Shown here piece after piece: positions 1-11,322 of a stretch of 64,000 nucleotides of DNA. The DNA comes from Aphelocoma coerulescens (taxonomy: Eukaryota; Chordata; Aves; Passeriformes; Corvidae), in assembly GCF_041296385.1 (NCBI RefSeq), contig NW_027184063.1, positions 1,178,001-1,242,000 of the forward strand. Direction: 5' to 3'. How positions within the stretch are numbered: position 1 is the first letter of the stretch; each line of letters opens with the position of its first letter. The notes beneath the pieces are model-generated. The model was not told the DNA's origin. It saw nothing but the letters and a program-made list of their open reading frames with translations, and did no database searches. Made by a program: the position numbers and the translations under genes.

Positions 1-489
1 AGTGGCTTTCTCACTGCTCTGCTGCACACGGCCAATACATTTCCTCTGCCCCTGTGCCAGGACAATGCCCTGGGCCAGTTCTTCTGTGAAATCCCACACA
101 TCCTCAGGCTCTCCTGCTCAGACACATACCTGTGGGAATTTGGGCTTCTTGCTTTTAGTACTTTTCCTTTTTTGGGTTGTTTTGTGTTCATGCTTTTCTC
201 CTATGTGCAGTTCTTCAGGGCCATGCTGAGGATCCCCTCTGAGCAGGGCTGCCATAAAGCCTTTTGCACGTGCCTCCCTCACCTGGCCGTGGTCTCTCTG
301 TTTATCAGCCCTGGCACATTTGCTCACCTGAAGCCCCCCTCCATCTCATCCCCATCCCTGGATGTGGTGGTGTCAGTTCTGTACTAGGTGGTGCCTCCAG
401 CCCTGAACCCCCTCATCTACAGCCTGAGGAACCAGGAGCTCAAGGATGCCCTGAGGAAAATGATGACTGTATCTTTTCAGAAGCAATAA
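1..489 (+). pseudogene. Olfactory receptor, family 14-like, 3' part with nonsense codon (copy A)
   Basis: This is the C-terminal part of a seven-transmembrane odorant receptor whose 5' end lies outside the window. The frame opens at base 1 in the TM4 region. It keeps extracellular loop 2 cysteines, the TM5 FSYVQFF segment, a KAFCTC version of the TM6 KAFSTC motif, and the TM7 PALNPLIYSLRN signature. Compared with the two other copies, AAC-TCG has become TAC-TAG, giving a stop at 385-387 just before TM7. The frame then continues open to the normal TAA at 487-489. The stop removes TM7 and the tail, so a functional receptor is unlikely. The TM6 loop also reads FISPG where the others read FLSTG. 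The stop codon TAA overlaps an AATAAA. Confidence 0.93.
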
Positions 490-1740
490 ACTCTCCTTTT
501 CTGCTCCAGAACCTTCAGAATGTGACTCTTTATGATCTCAGCTTTTTTTTCCTATTTGTCCATTTTTTCATTGGTGCCTTCTTTTCTTCTTTTTGTAGTG
601 TTATGCTGTTTTTTATAAAATCCTGTAGTACTGCTCTTAGCATTTCTACATGAATGTCTGGCTTTCTTTGGAAACACAAAGACTTTCAGGAGGCTTCTTC
701 CCTGTGCATTTGAATCAAAAGGAGTGTCTGCCCTGACTTGTGTGTCCAAGGTTTGTTCCTCAGCCCTTCTCTGGCTCTGCAGGGGCAGTGCCTGTGGGCA
801 CAGCTGGAGGGAAGATACTCCCAGCAGCAGCACAGCCAGGGACAATGGCCCAGCCTCTTCCCACCTCTGCTCTTCCCAGCCCATGGAACCCAGAGTCAAT
901 TGTGACAAAGTGGGGCCTCTTCAGACAGAGGTTGGTGTGGAAACAGTGCCACCACTCAGGGAACCCAGTGTCCATTGTGACACAGTGGGACCTCATGGAA
1001 GCTAGAACATCTTTGTGATGCAATGGAATCTCATGGAATCAAGGGCAGTTGTTATAGAGAGGGGCCTCATGGAACACAATGGCCACAAAAACATTGCCAG
1101 GCCCAGTAGAAAGAAGGCGCCTGGGGAGGGCACTTGGACACTGTCTCTTGCAGCAGACTCTGGGTCTGCTGCATCACTTTGCATCACGTGCAGTCCTGTG
1201 GAGCAAGGCCTCAGGAATAAATTTTGGGAGCACTTTGGGAGGTCTTTGATGGATTATGACACCCCCTCAGCTGCCTCTTGTGAATATCCCGTGGATATGG
1301 CCTTTCCAGTGTTGGAGGTTTCCCAGCTGGGCCAGTTTGTGTAAGGGAGGATGGGTGTTCAGTGCCTCTGACCAGAGGTGGCACCACAGACCTGAAACCT
1401 CCTTGTTCCCCCTCAGTGGCAGGGGAGTCTGTGTAAACCTGTGTAGGCCCTCTGTGGACTGTGGTCTCCTCCACCCCAAACCCAGCCAGCCATGATTTTG
1501 TGCTCTTTGGTTTTCTTGTGGATGTGTTCTTTTCCCTCAGCCTTGATTACTTCTGCCTAGAACCTGAGATGATTGCACAGTAGTGTCCCCTTTCTCTTAG
1601 CTCTGTGACTGAACTCCCAGTCCAAAGTGCCAGTCAGGCATCTTCAAGGAGGGCTGGGCTTCTGTGGCTGTAGCTTCTTGATACAGTTTTTGCTAGAATG
1701 GGCAAAACTCCTTCATAACAATGTTTAAGGTATGAACCAT
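490..1740. other. OR 3' flank, no gene recognised
   Basis: This stretch follows the OR and recurs at 30640-31260 plus 32596-32965 (copy B) and at 53584-54840 (copy C). It starts with a T-rich tract after the OR stop. About 880-1090 contains diverged units of the 37-bp TCATGGAACC-type minisatellite. The many short ORFs are not consistent with a protein family I recognise. Confidence 0.6.
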
Positions 1741-2030
1741 TTCAGTCCCTGACAGCTTTATGCCATGGCTCCATGAGGTTCCATAACCTCACTATGGACT
1801 CAGTCTCAAGCTGCATTAGGCCCTGCTCTGTCCCACTGGATGCTTAATTCCATGAGGTTCCATTTGGTGGCTGTGGTCTCCTGGTTCCATGAGGCTCCAC
1901 TGTGACATGTTGGAGCCTTGTTCCAGGAGATTCCATAGAGTCACAATGGACTCCTGTGTTCACATAGGCCCCACGGTGTCACATCAGAGCCTTGGTTCCA
2001 TGAGTGGCAGAACCCACATTTTGGCATTCT
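1741..2030. repeat. 37-bp minisatellite array (A, block 1)
   Basis: Degenerate tandem units are built around GGTTCCATGAGG and CACTGTG(T/A)CAC, spaced about 37-38 bp apart. The same family recurs in both orientations through the window. Confidence 0.8.
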
Positions 2031-3190
2031 TGCAGTTTGTCCAGGAACTGTACAAACGACTCTGCCAGACCCTGTAGGATCTTAGCAAAAGACACGTTAG
2101 CATCAATACCCGTCCCCAGGAGTTGCCGCAGGGCTTGCCGGGCTAGGTGGGTGATGATATCATACACGTCACACAGGTAGCCTGTCTGCGCTGTAGGGAC
2201 TGCGTACGGACCCTCTGCGGTCAGCTGTGCGGCAACGATGGGTGGATTTCTGTCTTGCAGCACTTCCGCCTGGGTAGTACACAGCTCACGGTAGTCACGG
2301 TCAAGATCATTCTCATTATGCTTTTGCAGTCATTAGGTACGAGGATGTACACAGTACTTATGGAGTCCAGGTAACTTAGGACGTGACAGAAGGATACGCC
2401 GCTTTCCTTTACTAGCATCCTCAGTTCTTTGATTACTTTATAGTCTAGTTCCCTGTAGGCCGGGCGTTGCTTCGGCGCATATATAACCAGACAGGCAGTA
2501 ACAACCGCCAGGTCGTTCTCCTCCATCGCGGCTTCCCTACACTTCCGCCAGTGCTGGGTTACAACGTCATCATTGTGGGCAGGAAGGGAGTCCGAAGCTT
2601 GCTCACGGTCTGGGACTTCCATGCCGAGGAAGCCAACTGTGTAGGGATTTTTTTATCATGTAAATCAATTCTGTAGGGGATGGGAGAATCTCGGGGTAGC
2701 CGGATGCATCAGATACAGGTTCAGGAGGTGCTGAGGGCTCAGGGGAATCAGCTTCTGAAGCCGCATAATGGCCAACATCCACGGAACTTCCCTTAAAGTC
2801 TGCCATGATCGTTCCCCATGTAGCGAGGTGCCTGCAAGCTTCGGCATTGCTGTCCCTGGCGATATCAAAAAGTCTCTGCCCTACCACTTGCCAGACTTCT
2901 GATTGAAGGGGCCCACTGAAGGGAAAATCTCTAACCTAATCGGACACCCAGTCCAGCAGGGTGCTTAATTTCACATCAGCAATACCAGTAGTTTGCCGAT
3001 GTAGGAGCCGCCATACAGGTCCAATCTCCTTCTTTGTTCCAGGGATCTTCCACCTCCCATATTGCTTCCACTGGTTACTCACCTGATAGGTGAGGTGCAT
3101 GCACTTGAATTCCTTGAGTTCCTTCACCGAACTCTTCCCGGTCAACCAATTCCTAACACAGTGGAAAGTGCTATCGGAGTGGTGCACACC
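2031..3190 (-). pseudogene. Betaretrovirus/ERV-K-like gag fragment (copy A)
   Basis: Read on the minus strand, broken frames give a retroviral Gag. First comes an N-terminal matrix-like part (about 3190 down to 2640). It is followed by a capsid-like part containing LDYKVIKELRMLVKESGV (about 2450) and the helix FAKILQGLAESFVQFLDKLQ (about 2050), which is the capsid major-homology-region position. A TGA-type break near 2939 and a deletion of about 25 bp near 2300, relative to copy C at 55400, destroy the frame. The downstream (pol) part is absent: the fragment ends inside minisatellite DNA. It is an old remnant with no expected activity. The assignment rests on capsid-type motifs; the exact ERV subgroup is inferred. 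Confidence 0.72.
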
Positions 3191-3491
3191 CTTCACCGCT
3201 TTTATTGGTCCCAATTCGGGCCAGCCACTTGCAGCAATGGGGAACAAAGACAACAGAACCCCTTGTATGACCCAAGAAGATCCCTTTATTTCCAGAATCA
3301 CCCCCTCTTTATACCTTTCATCTCAAATGAAACCAAACTGAAGAACCATAACAGAACTTAACAGCAGAAGGGCACCCATTGGCTGGCACAGCTGCCGTGC
3401 TGCGGTCCACGCATCCTATCAGCCAGTCAGCTTCCCGCTCATATGCTGTGCAAACCTTCCTCCAGCCAATCACAGTCCCTCTGCCAATTGT
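3191..3491 (-). mobile_element. LTR remnant of the gag-bearing ERV
   Basis: On the minus strand this holds inverted CCAAT boxes (about 3380 and 3460), a TATA-like TATAAAG (3307-3313) and AATAAA (3285-3290). Downstream is TGGCCCGAATTGGGACC (3207-3223), which resembles a shortened tRNA-Lys primer-binding site. A second AATAAA right after that motif makes the LTR/leader boundary uncertain. Copy C lacks this whole block: its sequence jumps from the equivalent of about 3050 to 3492. Confidence 0.55.
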
Positions 3492-3639
3492 CACTCAACC
3501 GACTCTCTCCTCACTCGCAGCTGCCTCTCACCCTTCACCCAACTTCCAACCGCCCAGCCCGCAGCGGGGCCTTTCCCACAGGGCCTTCTGCTGAGCATAA
3601 GCTTCAATCACTTTAACAAATGTAATCCCATATTCCACA

Positions 3640-4280
3640 ACTGTGGTCTCTTGGGTTCCATGAGGCTCCGTTGAGTCACAGTAGAGCCCTGGTTCCATTG
3701 GGTTCCAGAACTCCACTGCGGTCTCTTTTATTCCATCAGGCCTCACTGTGTCAAATCAGAGCCTTGCTTCCATGAGGTTCCAAGACCTCACTGTGGTCTC
3801 CTGAGCTGTGTTATGCCCTGCTGAAACATATTGGAGGCTTGGTTCCATGGGATTCCACAGCCTCAGAATGGTCTCCTGTGTTCGTGAGGCCCTGGTTCGT
3901 TGCTATATAGCCTTGGTTCCAGGACTTTCCATAACCTCACTATGGACTATTGGGTTCCATGAGGACCCGCTGTGTCCCACTGCAGCCTTGGTTCCGTGAG
4001 GTTCTATACAGTGGTTATGGTATCCTGGGTTCCGTGAGGCCACACTGTGTCATTTTAAGGCTTTTTTCCATGAGGTTCCAGAACCTCACTGTGGTCTCCT
4101 GAGCTGCATTAGGCCCTGGTGTGTCATAGTGGAGCCATGGTTGCATGAGGTTCCATAACCTTTCTCTGGTCCCTTGGGTTCCATGAGGGTCCTCTGTGTC
4201 ACACTGGACCCTTGGATCAATGGGGCTGCATACCCTCACTATGGTCTCCTGTGTTCCATCAGGCCCCGCTAGGAGACATT
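3640..4280. repeat. 37-bp minisatellite array (A, block 2)
   Basis: About 17 degenerate units carry the GGTTCCATGAGG core, spaced about 37 bp, often alternating with CACTGTGGTCTCCTGAG-type halves to give a weak 75-bp higher order. The block is repeated in copy C at 56320-56960. Confidence 0.85.
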
Positions 4281-6285
4281 CTGAGTCACCTGGTCCTCCA
4301 CAGGTGCCCCCACAGGCTCAGGTAGGGGCTAGGAAACATGAGCATGGTGGGATGGCCAGGGTACTCCCAGGGGCCCGTGCAGCCAGGTACCCATCTGTCC
4401 ACAGACCCTCCTGTGCCCCCCACCCCACAACCCACGTGGGCTATTCCAAGGTACCCCCCACTCTGACACCCCTCCCACCCTGTCCAGGTGTCCCTGACAC
4501 CTGCAGCCATGTGTGAGGGGGAGCAGAGGCACATGGAGCTGGGAACAGGGCCATCGTGGCACAGCGACCTCACCCACCCCATTCCCCACCTCTGTGTGTC
4601 CTCTGAGCCCCTGGGGATCTCCAGTCCATGGACCTCCTCGGCCTCCTGGAGGAGTCCACAACCATCCCTAGAGGTCCCTGTCCCCCTGGAGGTCCCCAGC
4701 CCAGCAGGTCCCCACCCATACCAGCACCAGTCATGTGGGTTCCATTCCACGAGCTCCAGGGTGACATCTCCTGCCACCCTGAGAGCCCGGCCCGAGGACA
4801 GGATGTTTCCACTTTCCACGGCGATTTCTGTTGGTTCACCGTGATTTGCAGGGACATGGGGATGGCAGGGACAGAGGGGACAGCAGGGACATCAGGGACA
4901 GTGGGGACACTGATGCCCCCAGAAGCACGGCTGTGCCTGCCATGGGGAGCTGAGCTGCCACTGCTGGGGGTCTCACCTTGTACTGGCCCTCGTGGGGCTC
5001 GATCAAAATGTGCAACTCTCTCTCCTTCCATCTGAAGTGACTGTCCCCAGTCTTCTCCTCTTCTCCCCAGGGTCATGCAAGTGGTATCCAGCCCCTCGGT
5101 GACATGAAATGACAGCTGGAGGAGTTGTTGTGGCACACAGCACAGCAGAGACACCCAGAACCTGCAGCAACAGCACCCATGGGTGGGGGGTTCCAGCACC
5201 CCCACAGGCCACGGAGGGGCCCCCAATGCACCCCCACACCACAGGGGTCGGGGACCCTCGGACACATCCCCCCAGCCTGGGCACAGCCCAGTCCAGTCCC
5301 GCTCCTCCCACCCACTGAGTCCTGTCCCCGCCTGGGACCCGCACAGTGCCCAGTTTGAGGACACCCCCATGGTCTTCCTGCCCCTGTCCCGAATGAATCT
5401 TTGCCCATTCCCCAGAGACCCTGAGCAGCTTTGAGGTGATGGCTGGGGACAGAGACAGAGTGGAAACGGTGGCCGAGAGGTCACGGCTGCCCCCCACATA
5501 AATTCCCCTGGCCAGGTACAGCTCTCCCAATCCCCTATGGCCCCTCAGCCCCAGACACCAACCACCATCTATGGAGCTCCTCCTCAGTGCCATGGAGACT
5601 CTCAAGGCCACCCCCAGCCCCTTGCCCCACAGGGCACCACTTGTCCCCATCAGATCCAACACCACCTCCAAAGTGACCACTCCTGGGCACAGAGAGGGCT
5701 GTGCTGCCCTGCAGCTCCCTGCAAACCACAGCGGTGCCTTCGAGGCCACAACCCGAGTCTCAGACAGTTTCCCACTCTTTATGTCTGGAGCTGACCAAGA
5801 AATGCCCCATGGTGGGGTGCCCCTTTCCTGCAGTCACCGCAATGACCAATGCCAAACTGAGCCCTCGCTGAGGCTTTCCCCAGGAGAAGCTGCATTTGTT
5901 CCCCCACAGGGCAGCCTGTTCTTTCAGGGGGCAGTGGGCACAGGGGCAACAGCAGTCCCGAAGGAAGCGGGATAGCCTGCGGAACAGCCTGATGCCAAAC
6001 AGACTTCAGTGTCACAAAGGCAGAGGAGAGGGGGTCCCTGGGAGGCAAAGCCCGGCAGATCTGATTTTCCTGGCAGGTTTCATCTGGCAACAGTCCTTGG
6101 ATACACAGAAATTTGGAAGAGGAATCTCAGTTTTGGCCATGGGCCCCTGGAGGAGAAGGACGGATCTGTTCCATAGGAAGGAAAACACAGAGCCCCAGAG
6201 CTCCAGGGGCAGATGAGAAGCGACTCTCAACATTCCAAGATCAGCTGGAGCTGTCAGGTGACCACCAGGAGGCCAAGCCAGCCAG
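4281..6285. other. Unrecognised low-copy block with exon-like segments
   Basis: This GC-rich block recurs in copy C (56961-58955) and partly, inverted, in D (50330-51150). On the minus strand near 5030-4970 there is an exon-like segment whose frame reads FRWKERELHILIEPHEGQYK and ends directly at a consensus GTGAG donor. The segment is nearly unchanged in C. GACAGGGACA-type short repeats lie at 4850-4910. Long minus-strand ORFs here are probably compositional. I do not recognise the gene, if there is one. Confidence 0.5.
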
Positions 6286-6289
6286 AGCT

Positions 6290-6505
6290 GTTCCAGGTTC
6301 CCTTGCTTCCACGGGGTCCCTCAGTGTCACAAAAGTGTCCTTGGCTCCAGCAGTGTCACAAGGGACTCTGTGATTCCATGAGGACCTGCAGGAGCACAAT
6401 GGTCGCCTTGGATCCATGGGGCCTCTCAGAATCACACTGGCCCCTTGCTTCCATGGGGCCCAGCAGTGCCCTGATGATCCTCTTGGATCCAATTCCAAAA
6501 TTACA
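6290..6505. repeat. 37-bp minisatellite array (A, block 3)
   Basis: Units of CCATGGGGCC and CAGTGTCACAA type form a GGGGCC-richer variant of the same minisatellite. Counterparts are at 50110-50330 (inverted, D) and 58960-59180 (C). Confidence 0.75.
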
Positions 6506-7640
6506 GGGCTCCTAAGCAAAAATGCAGGAAAAGGAGGAACAGCTCTTTACTATAAAATACAGAGAGAGCACAACAGAACAAACAACACCACGGGAACAGA
6601 AGGTTCCCACTCGCTAAGCACAAACCATCATGGGATACTGCATCCCTGACTCAGCCCCAAGACAGGTTTGAGAAATGAGCCTTGTGGGAAACCCACCTGG
6701 CACAGAGGATTTTCCATCTGGCAACACGGGGGATGCTCTGGGGGCTGCTGAGATACTGAAATGTTGTGGTTCACAGCTGAAACTTTGTCAGGAAGAGCTT
6801 TTTGCCCATTATGGCAGAACTGTATAAAGGAGCTGCCACCACCCAAGCACCCCCTGTCCCTGAATGTGCCTCCTGAGGGGAACTTTGGCCTGCAAGTTGA
6901 GCTAAGGAACCTTGAGATCAGGGAAAGGGGGACTCTTAGCCAGGGATCTCAGGTCTAGGGAGAAGGAAACAAGGCTGAGGGAGGAGAATGAATCCACCAG
7001 AAAGCCAAGGCCAGAGCTGTCCTGAAAATCAGCCCTGGCTGGGGGAGGCCCCAGCCCCCAGACCCATTTGCTGAGGCCAGGTTTGCACCCCCATCCCCCA
7101 ACCAAGGGGGCAGGAGGAGAGTTTGGGGGTGTGGGGTAACCCCTGCCCAGGGGGAGTGAACACCACCCCCCTTACCCAGACTGGCTCAGGTGTGAAACCC
7201 CCACCCCGGGAAGGCCACACACACAGGGGACAGTGTCACACTCGCCCCTCCCCAGGGGAGGTCTCTGTCCCTGTCACTCCCTTACTCTCCCCCCTTTTCT
7301 CTTTCACAGGCTGGGGCCTTTGCAAAATGTGAGAATCATTTTTCTCTTCATCCCTGTCACCTCTGGGGCAGCTACACAGAGTTTATCCTTCCTTTAAATC
7401 ATCTGTATTGGGCCGAACTTTCACTTTTCTTTGACAGGAACCTGCCAGCAGCTGAGCTGGAGCTGTGCGGGAACTGCTGGACCTTTGAATTGCCACCATA
7501 ACTGCTTCGGCTGTCGGTTCATTCATGGTTGGGGTTTGTTTGCGTTTTCATCACAAGTGACTTGTGGGAAGAGCAAACATTCCTCCAAGCATTTTAGGTA
7601 GAGTTAAGTTTGATTTCTGCCAAGTTTATTTTGTCCGGTG
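6506..7640. other. Conserved intergenic block, no gene recognised
   Basis: This stretch recurs in B (32965-33830, partial), D (49000-50100, inverted) and C (59190-59950, with about 360 bp missing). It contains a TATAAAG within CTGTATAAAGGAGC near 6822-6833 and CCCC-rich stretches, but no coding pattern was found. Confidence 0.5.
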
Positions 7641-8170
7641 CCCAGGGGATGCTCAAGGGGTCTCTGTGCCACTCTCCCTGGGGGATGCTGGGGAGGGGCT
7701 TGGTGGGGTTGTCCCTGTCCCTCTCACTCCAGGGCATTCCCAAGGCAGTGTCCCTGTCCCTTTCAGCCTTGGGGATGCTCGGGCATCTCCATCCCTCTTG
7801 CCCCAGGGAATGCTTGTGCGGGACTGGGGACCAAGGGCTCTGTGTCCCTCACACTGCTGAGTGTGCTCAGGGGGTGGGGGGCTTTCTGACCTTCTCATAC
7901 CTGGGGATGCCGGGGGGGGTCTCTGTCCCTCTCACCTTTGGAGTGACCCTGCCCAAGCACCATCGGGGTGAGAGCGACACAGACACCCCCAAAACCCCTC
8001 ACACGCGCCTCCTGAGAATGCCAAGGGGAGAAGGAGAGAGACCCTCACCAGGCACTGAGTGGGGTGAGAGGGACAGAGACCATCCCCACCCCCCAATCAT
8101 TCCCAGACAAGAGAGGCTTGGAAACCCCCCTGGGACTCCCCAGGTAGGAGAGGGATAGAGAAACTAAACT
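7641..8170. repeat. GTCCCTCTCAC-type degenerate minisatellite (A)
   Basis: Diverged repeats of roughly 35-60 bp carry the core (T/G)TCCCT(C/G)TCAC followed by CCAGGG or TTGGGG. They appear in both orientations within the block. Copies lie at 33830-34330, 48480-48990 (inverted) and 59960-60470. Confidence 0.7.
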
Positions 8171-9660
8171 TGGGGGGCAGCTGGGTTGTCCAAGATCCAG
8201 GTGCTGCCACGCTGCCCCTACATTCCACACGAGCATTCCGGGAAGGCGGCCCTGAATGTGACCCTTGGCGGTCAGGCATCAGCCTTCACATCCCTATGGG
8301 AGCAGAGACAGAGAGGACGAGAGACTTTCCCCCTCTTAGTCCTGTGGAAGGGTGAAGCCCAGCTGCCCTTTTCTTCTGCTGCCTCCTCATCTCCTCGGCA
8401 GAGGATGTCAAACTCCCCAGGAGCAGGAAGAAGCCCATTCCGGGTTTCCTTGTGTCTGCAGCCTGGAACATCCACTCCCAGCACAGCACTTTGTGAAAGC
8501 CCTGCTGAATGACAGCAGGAGGAGGTTTGTGAGAAAGGCAGGAAATTGTATTTTGATAGGAAATCACAATTCCAAATTCTTTCTTTCTGTCCATTTATTT
8601 TCAGTCAGTTCTGGTCTGGTTTCCAGAGTGCCACCTTCTCAGCTGATTGTATTTGTGTTCTCCTTCCTCTTCTGCCTTTCTTTGCCTGCTCTGTTTGTCT
8701 CTCAGTGTCTCTCTGGAGCCAGGGCAGCTCCCACCAAAGGCCCTCCCCTGATTTTGTTCCCAATCCACCAGCTAAAACAACCATGGATGAGGTGATGAAG
8801 GCAGGCAGTGAAATGTCACTGGAAGATCTTGCAGCACTTGGCTTTTGGCTCCTTCCTGAGAGCTTTGCCTTCAAGGGCAGGAACATCTTCTCCTTGCTGG
8901 GAACTGGAATTCCAGATGCCTGGAGGGTGTGCCGTGGATGCCAGAGGGGCATTCCCGAGGCTCGCAGGGTGCTGGTCCTGCCGTGCCTCCCACGGGAGCT
9001 GTGCAGGGCCAGGGGACAAGGTCCAGCAGCTGGGTGGGCTCCCAGAGCAGACAGCAAAGGCTGCTTTGCTGGACATTTCCCAGCACATTCCCAGCTGGAA
9101 GCAGAGGGAGGAAGGAAAGGCAAGCGAGTCCCTGCCAGAAGCCCGGAAGGATTGGGGTGGGAAGGGACCCTGCCCGTGGGTTAGTGGGCTGAAAGCCAAG
9201 TGGAGCAAGACCTTACAATGCCATCTCCCTGCCAGCCTGTGCTGCTGACAGGAGCAGGGTGCCACTTTAGCCCTCTGTGGGTGAGACCAAACTGTGCATT
9301 CCACTCCCCTTATCTCATTTCTGATGAGCTGTTCATGATGGGTCCTTTGCAGGAGCTGCCCAGTGCACCCCCAACCCCTCAGGCTATGAGGAGCTGGCTG
9401 TTAAATGAGATAAGGAAGGAGAGGCAAACCCTGGGAGGCAGGGCAGTGTTTCTTTTTCTGCACACCAATGACTCAGCTGTGATAACTCCCTCCGGGGTAG
9501 CAGCAGCAGCACAGTCCCACCCAGCCTGAGGGCTCACCTCTGCTGATGGGCCATCATGGACTGAATGGCCCCAGCACAATGGGCAGCTGCAAGGACTGAG
9601 ACCATCAAGGCTCCCAAAAAATCCCATGACTCCCAGGATGACATCATTCCATTGTGAAAC
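8171..9660. other. Conserved block upstream of the ZNF promoter, with a four-copy ORF
   Basis: This block is present in all four units (34330-35800, 47000-48475 inverted, 60471-61960). The ORF reaching 9184 includes MDEVMKAGSEMSLEDLAALG and stays open in every copy. However, the surrounding DNA is just as similar between copies, and no known domain is seen. I therefore do not call it a gene. Confidence 0.4.
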
Positions 9661-9699
9661 TGCCCGCCCTGGGGGAGGGGCTGAGCATTCCCACCTGAA

Positions 9700-9850
9700 C
9701 CTGAGCATATAAAATCTGGGTTTGAGGCCTTCTGGCAGCACTCAAGAGATCCAGGGCAGGAGCAGAACTCCAACAGGACTGTGACCACTGCTGTCGACAA
9801 GACTGCACCCATCACTTGGACAGGACAGTGTGTCTACCACTGCGACCAAC
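9700..9850 (+). promoter_or_regulatory. TATA promoter and possible 5' UTR exon of ZNF-1
   Basis: TATAAAA at 9708-9714 follows a GGGGGAGGGGCTGAGC GC/GT-box-like stretch. It sits about 530 bp upstream of the ZNF leader exon. The downstream sequence through CGACCAACAG then meets GTTTTG, a possible non-coding first exon and donor. The arrangement is retained in all four copies. Confidence 0.55.
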
Positions 9851-10244
9851 AGGTTTTGTTTTCTTTCCTTTTGCTTTGCATGCAGCGGGACCAGGTGGTG
9901 CTCAGCACAGGAACTAACCACCACCGTTCTGCTCTTGTCCCAGGGTGCCTGGTTATACTCAGCCTTTGTGGGTTACAGCTGTATCATGGTATTTCTTGTC
10001 ATCTCTTTGGTGAATTGTAACTCCCACCTTCATCTCTCTTGGGGCAGATCAGTGGGGTTCATTTCTCATGCCAGTTCAATCCAGCACAGTGTTTGAGAGG
10101 ATTTTACAGTCATGATATGCCCGGTGACTTCTAGAGAAGGACTAAGCCAACCCCTAAGAAGGACTAAGCCAACCCCTAAGCCAACACACTCACGCCTTGT
10201 TTTTCCCTCCAAACCAGGATTTCCCACTCCCAAACCTTGGCCAG

Positions 10245-11322
10245 ATGGAGGTGGAGGCTGTGAGAAAGAGGAAGATGCCCCAGGACACCCAGGCAGGTGA
10301 GGAGGAAGTCCCTGCCCCTTTCCCCCTCTCTCCTGCTCCATCTCCCAGCCCAGCATCGCCCCCGGCTGCAGGACAACCCCGCTGCCGAGGCCGTCCTGCC
10401 GGGGACGGATGGGGGGGATCTCCTTCCCCTTCCCTGTGGCACGGAGGCAAATCCCATCCTCTCCTTGTCCTTCCTCCCCCAGACAAGGAGCTGAGGATGG
10501 AGCCCAGGGAGGACAAATCCCCACGGCAACACCTGGTGGAAGAGGCCATTTTGAGCAGCTCCACAGTGCAGGAATCCAACAGGGAGGAAAACCACCGGAG
10601 ATCCCGCAGGAGGAGGGGCTGCAAACGCAGCCCAGGGAGCTGTGAGGAGGAAAAACCCACCCTGTGCCGGGAAGGTGGCCGGGAGATCCAGCCAGCATTC
10701 AAACTTGGTGGTCCATGAGCAGTGTCACGCTAGGGAGAAACGCTACAAGTGCTTGGAATGTGCGAAGAGCTTCAGCCGGAGCACCAACCTGATCCACCAC
10801 CAGATGATCCATACTGGGGAACGGCCCTATGTGTGTGGGGAATGTGGGCAGAGCTTCAGACAGAGCTCCAGCCTGATCCAACACCGGTTGATTCATACTG
10901 GGGAACGGCTCTATGTGTGTGGGGAATGTGGGAAGAGCTTCAGACAGAGCTCCAGCCTGATTCACCACCAGAAGATCCACACTGGCGAGAGGCCCTACGA
11001 GTGTGGCGAATGTGGGAAGAGGTTTCAGACCAGCTCCAGAGTTCTCCTGCACCAGTGGATTCACACAGATGAGAGGCCCTTCCGCTGCCCCGACTGCGGG
11101 AAGGGCTTCAAGCGCAACTCCCACCTCATCAGGCACAAGCGCATCCACACTGGGGAGAGGCCCTACGAGTGTCCTGAGTGTGGGAAGAGCTTCAGGCAGA
11201 GACATAGTCTTAGCTGCCACCGGAGGATCCACACTGGGGAGAGGCCCTACAAGTGTCCCGAGTGTGGGAAGAGCTTTATCCAGAGCTCTCACTTGACCAG
11301 ACACCAACGGTGCCACCAGTAA
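10245..11322 (+). pseudogene. C2H2 zinc-finger protein, frameshifted (ZNF-1, copy A)
   Basis: This is a nuclear DNA-binding-type C2H2 protein of a passerine multicopy family without KRAB. Leader exon 10245-10296 encodes [17 protein letters not shown] and ends at GTGAGG. Exon 2 starts at 10483 after CCCCCAG. One extra G at about 10679-10683 (GGCCGGGAGAT against GGCCGGAGAT in the other copies) shifts the frame and gives a stop before the fingers. After the insertion seven fingers remain open in register, with CX2C-X12-HX3H spacing and TGERP linkers, to TAA 11320-11322. The finger part could be translated from an internal ATG, but the natural product is broken. The poly(A) position reads AAGAAA (11532-11537). 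Confidence 0.9.

Noticed and set aside
3207..3223. tRNA-Lys primer-binding site as a firm feature
   Set aside because: The match lacks two bases and an AATAAA follows it closely, so it is only mentioned under the LTR remnant.
4570..5499. 309-codon minus-strand ORF
   Set aside because: GC-rich sequence gives long open frames on several overlapping frames. No domain is seen, and copy C keeps a differently placed frame.
7641..8170. Possible CRISPR-like array
   Set aside because: Units are irregular in length and diverged, without constant repeats and unique spacers. This is a vertebrate minisatellite.
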